This document shows positions 34,390 to 42,665 of a DNA stretch of 60,800 nucleotides, one piece after another. The translations under genes and the position numbers were made by a program. Numbering within the stretch: position 1 is the stretch's first letter; each line of letters begins with the position of its first letter. A model generated the notes under the pieces. It was not told where the DNA came from, made no database searches, and worked only from the letters and a program-made list of their open reading frames with translations. This stretch comes from Empedobacter stercoris (GTDB lineage Bacteria; Bacteroidota; Bacteroidia; Flavobacteriales; Weeksellaceae): the NCBI RefSeq assembly GCF_965137335.1, contig NZ_CBCRZD010000019.1, one strand, 5' to 3'.

Positions 34390-35811
34390 CTAAATATTTT
34401 TCGGTTCCAAATTTAAATCTTTTCCCATATTAATTACAAATTCTAAGGCAGAATTATAATTATTTTCGACTTCGCCTTCTAAGATTGCTTCTTTGATGGC
34501 ATTTTTAAGTATTCCAATTTCTTTTCCTGGCTGAATATTAAATATTTCCATGATTTGCTCTCCAGAAATTGGCGGTTGAAAATTACGAACTCTATCGCGT
34601 TCTTCAACATCTTTAATTTTTTGTTCTACAACTTCAAAATTTTGTTTAAAACGTTTTTGTTTACGTTCATTTTTTGTTGTAATGTCTGCTTTGCAAAGCG
34701 TTATTAAATCGTCAAAATCTTCTCCTGCATCAAACAATAATCTGCGCAATGCTGAATCTGTTGCATCATCTGTTACAACTGCAATTGGTCGAGAGCTCAT
34801 CATGACCAATTTTTGAACATATTTAACTTGTGGTCCTAATGGTAATTTTAATCGTCTGAATAATTTTAGGACCATTTTAGAGCCAACAAATTCGTGTGAA
34901 TGAAATGTCCAACCTACATTCTTATCAAAACGTTTTGTAACTGCTTTTCCAATATCATGCAATAAAGCTGCCCAACGCAACCAGACATTGTCGGTGTGTA
35001 TAGAAATATTATCTACCACTTCTAACGTATGGTAAAAATTATCTTTATGTTTTTGTCCTTCTACTTCTTCAATTCCTTTTAACGCAACCAATTCTGGTAA
35101 AATATATTGCATTAAACCTGATTGTTCCAATAACAATAATCCAACTGATGGTTTCTCAGTCATCATAATTTTCTGAAACTCATCCATCACACGCTCAAAA
35201 GACACGATACTAATACGTTCAGCATTATCAATTATTGCCTGAAAAGATTTTTTTTCTATTTCGAACCCTAACTGTGCAGCAAAACGAATTGCACGCATCA
35301 TACGCAATGGGTCATCAGAATAGGTAATATTAGGTTCTAATGGAGTCTTGATGATTTTGTTATTCAAATCTTCTACTCCGTTAAAGGGATCAATCAATTC
35401 GCCAAAGTTTTCTTTGTTCATTGAAATTGCCAGCGTATTAATTGTAAAATCACGACGTTTTTGATCATCTTCTAATGTACCATCCTCCACATGAGGTTTA
35501 CGGCTATCTTCAGAATAACTCTCTTTTCGCGCACCTACAAATTCTAAATCAGTGTCTTTGTATTTGAACATTGCTGTTCCAAATCGTTTAAAAACTGAAA
35601 CGGGTGATGTGTTTTCTAATGTTTTGGCCAACTCTTTGGCTAATAATATTCCGTTTCCTACGGTAACAAAATCGATGTCTTTTTTTTGACCACGATTCAA
35701 CAAATAATCGCGTACAAATCCTCCTACAACATAAGTTTCTTGATTAATTTCATCAGCAACTTCTGCTACATTTTTAAAAATAGGATTGGATACGGCTTCT
35801 AAGATTTTCAT
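34390..35811 (-). CDS. cca: CCA tRNA nucleotidyltransferase with HD domain
   Basis: The enzyme adds or repairs the 3' CCA of tRNAs. The 473-aa protein has the class II nucleotidyltransferase head VVGGFVRDYLLNRGQKKDIDFV, where the two Asp residues bind metal. RRDFTINTLAI and the ERISxxR-type block follow, then an HD hydrolase domain (RWAALLHDIGKAVTK). It is the middle gene between tsaC/sua5 (31 bp upstream) and the ORF-3-like gene. A TACTTTTG box ends 5 bases before its ATG, so it can also be transcribed separately, as a leaderless mRNA. Confidence 0.95.
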   Translation of the reverse strand: MKILEAVSNPIFKNVAEVADEINQETYVVGGFVRDYLLNRGQKKDIDFVTVGNGILLAKELAKTLENTSPVSVFKRFGTAMFKYKDTDLEFVGARKESYSEDSRKPHVEDGTLEDDQKRRDFTINTLAISMNKENFGELIDPFNGVEDLNNKIIKTPLEPNITYSDDPLRMMRAIRFAAQLGFEIEKKSFQAIIDNAERISIVSFERVMDEFQKIMMTEKPSVGLLLLEQSGLMQYILPELVALKGIEEVEGQKHKDNFYHTLEVVDNISIHTDNVWLRWAALLHDIGKAVTKRFDKNVGWTFHSHEFVGSKMVLKLFRRLKLPLGPQVKYVQKLVMMSSRPIAVVTDDATDSALRRLLFDAGEDFDDLITLCKADITTKNERKQKRFKQNFEVVEQKIKDVEERDRVRNFQPPISGEQIMEIFNIQPGKEIGILKNAIKEAILEGEVENNYNSALEFVINMGKDLNLEPKNI

Positions 35812-35815
35812 TTTG

Positions 35816-35823
35816 CAAAAGTA
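35816..35823 (-). promoter_or_regulatory. Candidate -7 box (TACTTTTG) for cca
   Basis: It is a minus-strand TAnnTTTG match ending about 5 bases from the cca ATG, compatible with a leaderless transcript. Confidence 0.45.
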
Positions 35824-35842
35824 TAAGTTTTGAAATAAAAAA

Positions 35843-36400
35843 CTACTCTCTAATAACTTTTACTTCGTTATCTAGACCTAATTTAATTATTGTTGACGCA
35901 GTAAACTGAGGCACAAAGGTTTTGGTTTCTTCGGGATAAAAGTCAACCTGTTCTAAAATTGTTGGATTCACTTCTGAAAAGACTTTTGGCGAAGGTTCTC
36001 CTGATAAATTAGCAGAAGTAGACACAATTGGTCCACCTAATTTTCCGATTATTTTTTTACAAAACAAGTCTTCTGTCAAACGAATAGCAATTGTATTGTC
36101 TTCTGCAATTAATGACTGAGGTAAACCTTTTGGATTATCGTAAATAATGGTAATTGGTTTTTCATTCAAATCAATCAAATCCCACGCTAATTCAGGCACC
36201 TCCACAATTTCTTGTAACATTTTAGGCGAATCAACCAAAATGATCAATGATTTTGAAGAAGGACGATTTTTTATCTGATAAATCTTTTCGATTGCAGCTT
36301 CATTCTTCGCATCACAACCTAATCCAAGAATCGTATCCGTTGGATAAAGCATTGTTTCTCCTTGTTTTAGCTTCGCTACAATTTCGTTTATATCTGACAT
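35843..36400 (-). CDS. L-threonylcarbamoyladenylate synthase (Sua5/YrdC/TsaC family)
   Basis: The enzyme makes threonylcarbamoyl-AMP from Thr, bicarbonate and ATP, the first step of the t6A37 tRNA modification. The 185-aa protein is the YrdC-only form without the Sua5 C-terminal domain. It has GETMLYPTDTILGLGCDAKN at the N-terminus, then KNRPSSKSLIIL, AIRLTED and the GPIVSTSANLSGEPSP signature. Both this gene and cca act on tRNA and are adjacent in the same direction. Confidence 0.93.
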   Translation of the reverse strand: MSDINEIVAKLKQGETMLYPTDTILGLGCDAKNEAAIEKIYQIKNRPSSKSLIILVDSPKMLQEIVEVPELAWDLIDLNEKPITIIYDNPKGLPQSLIAEDNTIAIRLTEDLFCKKIIGKLGGPIVSTSANLSGEPSPKVFSEVNPTILEQVDFYPEETKTFVPQFTASTIIKLGLDNEVKVIRE

Positions 36401-36425
36401 ATTAATTGTTTTATAAATTTGTTTG

Positions 36426-36433
36426 CAAAGGTA
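36426..36433 (-). promoter_or_regulatory. Candidate -7 box (TACCTTTG) for the tsaC/sua5-cca group
   Basis: It is a minus-strand TAnnTTTG match 25 bp before the ATG. Confidence 0.5.
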
Positions 36434-36524
36434 TTGTAGGAAAGTGAAATATGTATAATTATTTTGAAGTGAAAAGTTATTTATTCTGATATTTGTATAA
36501 ATAAAAACTAATCGACAAATTGAG

Positions 36525-36532
36525 TATTTTTG
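36525..36532 (+). promoter_or_regulatory. Candidate -7 box (TATTTTTG) for the GT2 gene
   Basis: It overlaps the in-frame TTG at 36530, which therefore is unlikely to be the start codon. The ATG at 36572 is preferred. Confidence 0.5.
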
Positions 36533-36571
36533 TCTAAAAATAATGGACTATATAAAACCAACGACAAAACT

Positions 36572-37540
36572 ATGATAAGCATAATCTTGCCTGTGTACAA
36601 CGCTTCTCCTTATTTAAAACAATGTATCGAATCTATATTAAAACAAACTTATATCAATTTTGAATTAATAATTATCAATGATGGTTCTACTGACAATAGT
36701 TTGGAAATATGCATTGAATTTGAAAATTTAGATAATAGAATTTTATTAATTAATCAAGAAAATAAAGGTTTTGGTTTTACAAGAAATCTTGGATTAGAAA
36801 AAGCTTCAGGAGAATATATTTATTGGGTTGATTCAGATGATTGGATAGAAAAAGATACCATTGAAATTCTTTATAATGCAATTAATCAATACTCAGCTAA
36901 CATTGTTGTATGTGGATATGTAGAAGAATATAATTCTACTAAAAAAATATATAGAAATGATAAATCCATAAAAGTTTTGAATAAAGTCGATTTTTATGAA
37001 AAAATAATTCTTGAAGATAATTTGAAAAGTTATTTATGGGATAAATTATGTAAAAAACAAGTTTTTGAAAACGTTACATTTCCTGAAAACAGATACTTTG
37101 AAGATTACTCCATTTTATACAAAATAGCATATAATACGGAAAAAATTGTATTAGTTAACAAAGCAAAATATCATTATAGGCAACACAATAATAGTATTTG
37201 CAGATTTTCTAACTCTAAAAAAGAATACGATTTTTTTCTTGCTATACGAGAAAAAATAGATTTTTTATCTAAGACTTCAAATTTAGGAGACTTGAAAAAA
37301 CAATATGAAATAATTGCTATCCGCAAAATTTTACGAACTTTAAAAATTCTTCTAATAAATAATGATATTGATTCTTCTAATTATATTGACAGTATAATAA
37401 AACATCTAGCACCTTATAAATCAATCGCTAAAAAAGAACTATCTTCTATTAATTATATCAAATTCTATTTAGCTATAAATCACACAAAATTCTATTCTTG
37501 GATATTGTCTAAAAATAAAAAAACGTATCAAAAAATATAA
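36572..37540 (+). CDS. Glycosyltransferase family 2
   Basis: From ATG at 36572 (322 aa) the GT-A domain is clear. The first strand is ISIILPVYNASPYLKQCIESIL, followed by LIIINDGSTDNS with the nucleotide-sugar Asp, RNLGLEKASGEYIYWVDSDDW with the DxD motif, and a helical C-terminal part. It probably adds a sugar to an envelope glycan. The gene is markedly AT-rich, even against its neighbours, and faces a GT4 gene, suggesting a polysaccharide locus that may have been acquired. Confidence 0.88.
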   Translation: MISIILPVYNASPYLKQCIESILKQTYINFELIIINDGSTDNSLEICIEFENLDNRILLINQENKGFGFTRNLGLEKASGEYIYWVDSDDWIEKDTIEILYNAINQYSANIVVCGYVEEYNSTKKIYRNDKSIKVLNKVDFYEKIILEDNLKSYLWDKLCKKQVFENVTFPENRYFEDYSILYKIAYNTEKIVLVNKAKYHYRQHNNSICRFSNSKKEYDFFLAIREKIDFLSKTSNLGDLKKQYEIIAIRKILRTLKILLINNDIDSSNYIDSIIKHLAPYKSIAKKELSSINYIKFYLAINHTKFYSWILSKNKKTYQKI

Positions 37541-37553
37541 CTTATATTAAATT

Positions 37554-38645
37554 TTATAGAGAAGTGTAAAAGTTATGGTAGTTTTCTTCCAAATTTTTTA
37601 AATCAAAACTTGAAGAAACAATACTAAATGCCGACTCCACAATATCTTTCCTTAAACTAGCATTTTCTAATAAATTCGAGATTTTTCTTTCTAATTCATT
37701 TTTATCTTTTATTTCCGCTAAAAAACCTGTTTTATAATCAATAACAACTTCTGGTATTCCTCCTGCTTTTGTAGATACAATTGGCACTTTTGATGCAAAA
37801 GCTTCATAAATTGATAATGGTAATCCTTCTGTTAACGATGTCATCAAAAGAATATCTAATTCAGGTAATAATTCATTGATATTATTTCTAAATCCCAAAA
37901 AATGAATTTTATTTTCAATTCCCAAACTACTTGTATACTCCTTTAATTCTGCATCTAATTCACCACCTCCAATCAAAACAAATTCTAATTTATCAGGATT
38001 CTTTTTAAGTAATAATTCAGCAGTATCAATAAAAGTTTTTATATCTTTTTGTTTTGATAAAGAACAAATATTTCCAATAATTTTTGAATCTTCAGACAGA
38101 TTTAGTTCATCATGAATAATATTTTTTGACGATTTATTTGCAAACTTATTTACATCAATAGCATCATAAATTGTTAATAATTTATTCGGATCCATTCCTA
38201 CATCAAGATATATTTTTTCAACAGCTTTTGATACACAAACAATCTTTTCTACATATTTGTTATCATATTTTAACTTACTAAAAAAATTATCCTTAATACG
38301 ATTATTTCTTTTTCTACTATAAATAATTCTAGCTTTAGTATTGGATAACATTTTTGCTAAAATTGCTGCAGATAGTGCACTTGAATCATGAATATGGACT
38401 ACATCAATTTGTTTTTCTTTTATAATTTTGTTTATAGGCCTAATTAAACTTAAAACTTTATTTTTCTTCGTATAAGTAAAATAATTAGCCGTATCTATTT
38501 TACATTTTTCAGCTAACACAGAAAATTCAGGACATAAAATATATTGTTGGATATCATCATATTTTTTTAACAAATTATAAATTGTGTACATTTGTGCGTC
38601 ACCTCCACGCCACTCTTCTATTGAAGTAACATTTAATATATTCAT
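37554..38645 (-). CDS. Glycosyltransferase family 4
   Basis: The 363-aa protein is a GT-B enzyme. The N-terminal domain opens MNILNVTSIEEWRGGDAQMY. The C-terminal donor-binding domain has KKNPDKLEFVLIGGGELDAEL, FLGFRNNINELLP and the E-x7-E motif in SLTEGLPLSIYEAFASKVPIV, with STKAGGIPEVV after it. No membrane segment is seen. It converges on the upstream GT2 gene (14-bp gap) and diverges from the kinase gene. Like the GT2 gene it is very AT-rich. Confidence 0.9.
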   Translation of the reverse strand: MNILNVTSIEEWRGGDAQMYTIYNLLKKYDDIQQYILCPEFSVLAEKCKIDTANYFTYTKKNKVLSLIRPINKIIKEKQIDVVHIHDSSALSAAILAKMLSNTKARIIYSRKRNNRIKDNFFSKLKYDNKYVEKIVCVSKAVEKIYLDVGMDPNKLLTIYDAIDVNKFANKSSKNIIHDELNLSEDSKIIGNICSLSKQKDIKTFIDTAELLLKKNPDKLEFVLIGGGELDAELKEYTSSLGIENKIHFLGFRNNINELLPELDILLMTSLTEGLPLSIYEAFASKVPIVSTKAGGIPEVVIDYKTGFLAEIKDKNELERKISNLLENASLRKDIVESAFSIVSSSFDLKNLEENYHNFYTSL

Positions 38646-38752
38646 TTTTTGTTTTTAAAATAATTTTGATATGCCCAGCAAAAATAAGCATATCTTTGGC
38701 ACATTAAAATGAAATATAGTTTTATTCTATATTAATTACAAGATTTTATAAA

Positions 38753-39529
38753 ATGACACAGAAAATTGTCGTAAATAATAATTATCAAACCACATCAAAA
38801 GAAATCAAATCTATTATAAACAGTTATGATTTGATTGATGATTATATTGCAAAAGGAACACGAAATTCTATCAAAAAAACCAGATTAGAATCGGGAAAAA
38901 TTGCTACTATAAAATCTTTCAAAATCCCGAATATTGTCAACAAATTTGTCTATCGTTTTTTTAGAGAATCAAAAGCAAAACGTTCGTACGACTATGCGAA
39001 TAAATTAATCGATTTAGGTTTTTTGACGCCCTACCCAATTGCGTTTATTGAGAATACATCAACACTTAGTTTTAGAGAAAGTTATTATTTTTGTGAATTA
39101 GTTGATGCGGATTTAACTTATCGCGAATTGGTACATGACGAAAAATGGCCAAATAGAACAGAAATTCTAAAACAATTTACTCGTTTTACGTTCAAATTAC
39201 ACGAAGCTGGAATTGAATTTTTGGATCATTCGCCTGGAAATACATTAATTAAACAAATTGGAGATAATCAATACGAATTTTATTTAGTTGATTTGAATCG
39301 AATGAATTTTCATGATTCAATGAATTTTGAAACAAGAATGAAAAACTTTTCTCGCCTTACACCACACAAAGAAATGGTTGAAATAATGGCGAAAGAATAT
39401 GCAATACTCGTTCATAAACCAGAACAGGAGGTAATAAATGCGATGTGGAGCAAAACGGAAGAGTTTCAATTTAAATTTCATCGAAAACAAGCTCGAAAAA
39501 AGAAATTAAAAGCCTTAATAGGCAAATAA
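38753..39529 (+). CDS. Lipopolysaccharide (Kdo/InaA-type) kinase-like protein
   Basis: The 258-aa protein has the kinase fold of the Kdo kinase/InaA group. It has an N-terminal lobe (GTRNSIKKTRLESGKIATIKSF with the ATP-binding Lys) and the FCELVDADLTYRELV hinge. The catalytic loop is EAGIEFLDHSPGNTLI (His-x-x-x-Gly-Asn replacing HxDxxxxN), followed by FYLVDLNRMNF with the metal Asp. It probably phosphorylates the inner core of lipooligosaccharide. It is surrounded by glycosyltransferases, which supports this. The true substrate is inferred. Confidence 0.8.
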   Translation: MTQKIVVNNNYQTTSKEIKSIINSYDLIDDYIAKGTRNSIKKTRLESGKIATIKSFKIPNIVNKFVYRFFRESKAKRSYDYANKLIDLGFLTPYPIAFIENTSTLSFRESYYFCELVDADLTYRELVHDEKWPNRTEILKQFTRFTFKLHEAGIEFLDHSPGNTLIKQIGDNQYEFYLVDLNRMNFHDSMNFETRMKNFSRLTPHKEMVEIMAKEYAILVHKPEQEVINAMWSKTEEFQFKFHRKQARKKKLKALIGK

Positions 39530-39962
39530 TACAGATAAAAAATATAATTTTGTTCATCTTTTTTGGTCAGGTTTTGTCCACTTCTGTCCTTCATTTTTTC
39601 AACAAAAAACACTTAAATCAAAATTTACAGAATAACATCAGCTAATAACTAAGCTTTAGCTTCGCTCTGTTCGGGCAGAGCCCTCGGGTCGTCATGTCTG
39701 GAAGACAAAAGATATATTAAAAAGCAGTGAAGTAAAGCTTGTTGAACCCTTCCATAAACTCAGGACAGGCTCACCGAAGTTAGCTATTTTTATTCCTAAT
39801 AAAGTTATCGAAGTTTAGTTTTAAGCTACACAAGCAGTATTTTATATGATTACTATATAATTAAAAAAAAGTAACATTTCCGCACAAGTTATATTATACT
39901 GTATTTTTTTCTTAAATTTACTAAAAGCACTTAACTATTTAAATAATAAAAAATCAAGAATT
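39530..39962. other. 433-bp intergenic region with a GC-rich repeat-like segment
   Basis: No credible gene is present. Positions 39655-39720 are notably GC-rich for this genome and contain a hairpin GCTCTG-TTCGGG-CAGAGC (39664-39681). Positions about 39748-39780 carry CATAAACTCAGGACAGGCTC followed by ACCGAAGT. Read on the other strand this contains GAGCCTGTCCTGAG, a segment I recall from dispersed intergenic repeats in other bacteria. It lies between the Kdo-kinase-like gene and the SDR gene, with the SDR promoter presumably in the last 60 bp. Confidence 0.6.
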
Positions 39963-40709
39963 ATGGACAATTTAAACAATCAAATAATTATTGTAACAGG
40001 TGGTGCTGCTGGCATTGGTGGTGGAATTACTAGTGAACTTGTAAAAAGAGGTGCATCTGTTATCGCAGTTGATGTTAATGAAGAAGCTGGGTTAGCGATT
40101 GAAAAGAAAAACGAAGGAAAGGTTATTTTCTTGAAAGGTGATGTTTCTCAAGAAGCTGTTGCACAGGAAGCTGTTGAATTAGCTTTAACTAAATTTGGTA
40201 AACTTACGGGTTTAGTGAATAATGCCCATGTTTCGAGACAAAAACCATTGATGGAACTTACTGAAGATGATTGGTCAATTTCGTTTGATACAGGTTTTAG
40301 AGCCACACTTAATTTTATGAAAGCTGCCTACAACGAATTAAAGAAATCAGAAGGTGCTATCGTTAATTTTGGTTCTGGTGCCGCTTTGCAAGGAAGTAGA
40401 TTTCAAGCAAGTTATGCAGCTGCAAAAGAAGCTATTCGAGGGTTAAGTCGTGTTGCAGCAAATGAATGGGCTGCTGATAATATTCGTGTCAATGTAGTTT
40501 GTCCTCTTGCCTTAACAGCTGGAGTTGAGAAATGGAAAGAGAACTTCCCTGAAGATTATAATCACGTAGTAGAAAAAATTCCTTTAGGACGTTTTGGTGA
40601 TCCTCAAAGTGATGTTGCTCCAATCGTGGCTTTTTTACTTAGTGAAGACAGCAAATATATGACTGGACAGACCTTAATGGCAGATGGTGGCGACATTAAA
40701 CTTCGCTAA
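39963..40709 (+). CDS. Short-chain dehydrogenase/reductase
   Basis: The 248-aa classical SDR has the NAD(P)-binding TGGAAGIGGG (12-21), Asp61 in GDVSQE and NNAHV at 86-90, where most members have NNAG. The catalytic triad is Ser138-Tyr151-Lys155, and GQTLMADGG lies near the C-terminus. The usual cofactor choice (Asp at the end of beta-2, AVDVNE) points to NAD rather than NADP. The substrate is unknown. It is a single gene with its own terminator, flanked by GC-rich intergenic DNA. Confidence 0.92.
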   Translation: MDNLNNQIIIVTGGAAGIGGGITSELVKRGASVIAVDVNEEAGLAIEKKNEGKVIFLKGDVSQEAVAQEAVELALTKFGKLTGLVNNAHVSRQKPLMELTEDDWSISFDTGFRATLNFMKAAYNELKKSEGAIVNFGSGAALQGSRFQASYAAAKEAIRGLSRVAANEWAADNIRVNVVCPLALTAGVEKWKENFPEDYNHVVEKIPLGRFGDPQSDVAPIVAFLLSEDSKYMTGQTLMADGGDIKLR

Positions 40710-40730
40710 AAACTGTTTAAGTTAAATAAA

Positions 40731-40767
40731 TAATAAAGGAGAAATAATTTAATTTCTCCTTTATTTT
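40731..40767 (+). terminator. Intrinsic terminator after the SDR gene
   Basis: AATAAAGGAGAAAT and ATTTCTCCTTTATT pair, followed by T residues. It lies between two convergent genes and probably serves both. Confidence 0.82.
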
Positions 40768-40801
40768 TATACTGTATTTTAGAAATATTAAAAAAATAAT
40801 T

Positions 40802-41716
40802 TTAAGAATTCTGAATCATTTCAGAAAATGGAATAATCGTGTCATATCCCTTTTCTTTAAAATACTCTTTCATCCCTTCTCTATAAGTAACCAAAACAAA
40901 ATCGCCACCCCAAGCTCCAAGACTTTTTACGCTTCCTTCGTAGTCCGAGAAATACAATTCTTTCGCTTTTGGAATTTGCATAAAAGCACCTAATCGATCT
41001 TGATATTCAACCATAATAGATTCTAAATCTGTTAAATTATCAACCTTTGTCGCCTGAACAACCAAATCAGAAAGCTCATTAATCATTTGCCAGTCTTTTG
41101 GTTTATTCTTGTAATGGTTTCCTACAACCGCCTGTGTATCTTGTTTTTGATTTAGATAAACAAAATATAATTTATCTTTAAAATTCCAATTCAGCTCCAA
41201 TTCTTCCACCTCTATTCGGGGTTTATTATGAAATAAAATTGGTTTATTATGATGTGCACAAGCGATATCATAACCACTTGTATTGAAAGTCAACTTATTC
41301 AATTCAAACGGATTAACATCTATCCATTGACTAATTAAATCGATTAAAGTAGAGCTACTTCCTAAACCCCATTCTTGCGGATATTCTAACTTTGTTAAAC
41401 ATTGATAACTTTTATTAGAATTAAAAAAATCAGAATTTAATGTTTGCGCTTGCTTGAGAATTGTTTGCAAAGATTTACTTAATTGATCATTTGTTGAAGA
41501 AATAATATCTAAGTGATCTAAACTCAATTCAGCTTCAAACCATAACGAGTCATCGTATTTAGTTGCTTTCCAACTTATCGTATTTGTATTTTTAGCCGAA
41601 TCTTCTACAAACAAACATTGCCCATATTTTGTGGGCAATGCAAATGCTTTCGCTCCATCTATTACAATATATTCCCCGATAAGGAATAATTTTCCATTGG
41701 AACGGTATGTTTTCAT
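40802..41716 (-). CDS. GYDIA-type GHMP kinase
   Basis: The 304-aa protein belongs to the GHMP kinases. The N-terminal NGKLFLIGEYIVIDGAKAFALP is typical of mevalonate/phosphomevalonate kinase relatives. The phosphate loop is EWGLGSSSTLIDL, and the signature NTSGYDIACAHHNKP gives the family its GYDIA name. It is a Bacteroidota group of unknown substrate. It may be a mevalonate-pathway enzyme, but this is not shown. It lies 5 bp after fabD, in one operon. Confidence 0.85.
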   Translation of the reverse strand: MKTYRSNGKLFLIGEYIVIDGAKAFALPTKYGQCLFVEDSAKNTNTISWKATKYDDSLWFEAELSLDHLDIISSTNDQLSKSLQTILKQAQTLNSDFFNSNKSYQCLTKLEYPQEWGLGSSSTLIDLISQWIDVNPFELNKLTFNTSGYDIACAHHNKPILFHNKPRIEVEELELNWNFKDKLYFVYLNQKQDTQAVVGNHYKNKPKDWQMINELSDLVVQATKVDNLTDLESIMVEYQDRLGAFMQIPKAKELYFSDYEGSVKSLGAWGGDFVLVTYREGMKEYFKEKGYDTIIPFSEMIQNS

Positions 41717-41721
41717 TTTTA

Positions 41722-42600
41722 TTAGATTTGTGCAGAAGAAGTTGACACCTCTCTATTAATTTTCTTCACTAAACCTTGTAAAGTGTTACCTGGTCCTACC
41801 TCAATAAACTCAGTTGCACCGTCAGCTATCATCTGTTGAACAGATTGAGTCCATTTTACAGGAGCCGTTAATTGAGCAATTAAATTTTTCTTAATTGCTG
41901 CTGGATCGGTAATTGCTGTTGTTGTCACATTTTGATAAACTGGACAAATAGGCGTATTAAATGTCGTTTCCTCAATTGCCTTTGCTAATTCTTCTTCTGC
42001 AGATTTCATTAAAGGTGAATGAAAAGCTCCACCAACAGGTAAAACCAAAGCACGCTTAGCACCTAATTCTTTTAATTTTTCACAAGCTAAATTAACTGCT
42101 TCAATCTCTCCAGAAATCACTAATTGACCTGGACAATTGTAATTTGCTGCTACCACTACTCCTTCGATTTCTTTACAAGTATCTTCGACAATTTTATCTT
42201 CTAAACCTAAAATTGCAGCCATTGTAGAAGGATTTGCTTCACAAGCATCTTGCATGGCTAATGCACGTTTGTACACTAATTTTAATCCCGATTCAAAATC
42301 TAAGGTTTCATTAGCAACTAATGCAGAAATTTCACCTAAAGAATGACCTGCAACCATTTCTGGTTTAAAATCAGCTAAGGTTTTTGCTAAAATTACAGAA
42401 TGTAAAAATACTGCTGGTTGAGTAACTTTTGTTTGTTTTAGATCTTCAGCAGAACCTTCGAACATGATCATTTTTATATCAAATCCTAAGATTTCGTTTG
42501 CTTGGTCAAATAATTCTTTTGCTATTTCAGAATTTTCGTACAAGTCTTTACCCATTCCAGAGAATTGAGCACCTTGTCCTGGAAAAACATATGCTTTCAT
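41722..42600 (-). CDS. fabD: Malonyl-CoA--ACP transacylase
   Basis: FabD moves malonyl from CoA to ACP to start fatty-acid elongation. The 292-aa protein begins YVFPGQGAQFSGMG. The nucleophile Ser87 lies in GHSLGE (85-90) and the catalytic His194 in GGAFHSPLM. EVGPGNTLQGLVKKI closes the fold. It is first in a two-gene operon with the GYDIA kinase and has a TAnnTTTG box 23 bp upstream. Confidence 0.96.
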   Translation of the reverse strand: MKAYVFPGQGAQFSGMGKDLYENSEIAKELFDQANEILGFDIKMIMFEGSAEDLKQTKVTQPAVFLHSVILAKTLADFKPEMVAGHSLGEISALVANETLDFESGLKLVYKRALAMQDACEANPSTMAAILGLEDKIVEDTCKEIEGVVVAANYNCPGQLVISGEIEAVNLACEKLKELGAKRALVLPVGGAFHSPLMKSAEEELAKAIEETTFNTPICPVYQNVTTTAITDPAAIKKNLIAQLTAPVKWTQSVQQMIADGATEFIEVGPGNTLQGLVKKINREVSTSSAQI

Positions 42601-42622
42601 TGTGTTATTTTATAATCTATCG

Positions 42623-42630
42623 CAAATGTA
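42623..42630 (-). promoter_or_regulatory. Candidate -7 box (TACATTTG) for fabD
   Basis: It is an exact TAnnTTTG match on the minus strand, 22 bp before the fabD ATG. Confidence 0.55.
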
Positions 42631-42665
42631 TAATAAAATCTTCAACTTCTTTGCTGAACTACGCT

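Noticed and set aside
36530..36571. TTG start for the GT2 gene
   Set aside because: It lies inside a TATTTTTG promoter box, and GT2 proteins normally begin right at the ISIILPVYN strand (ATG at 36572).
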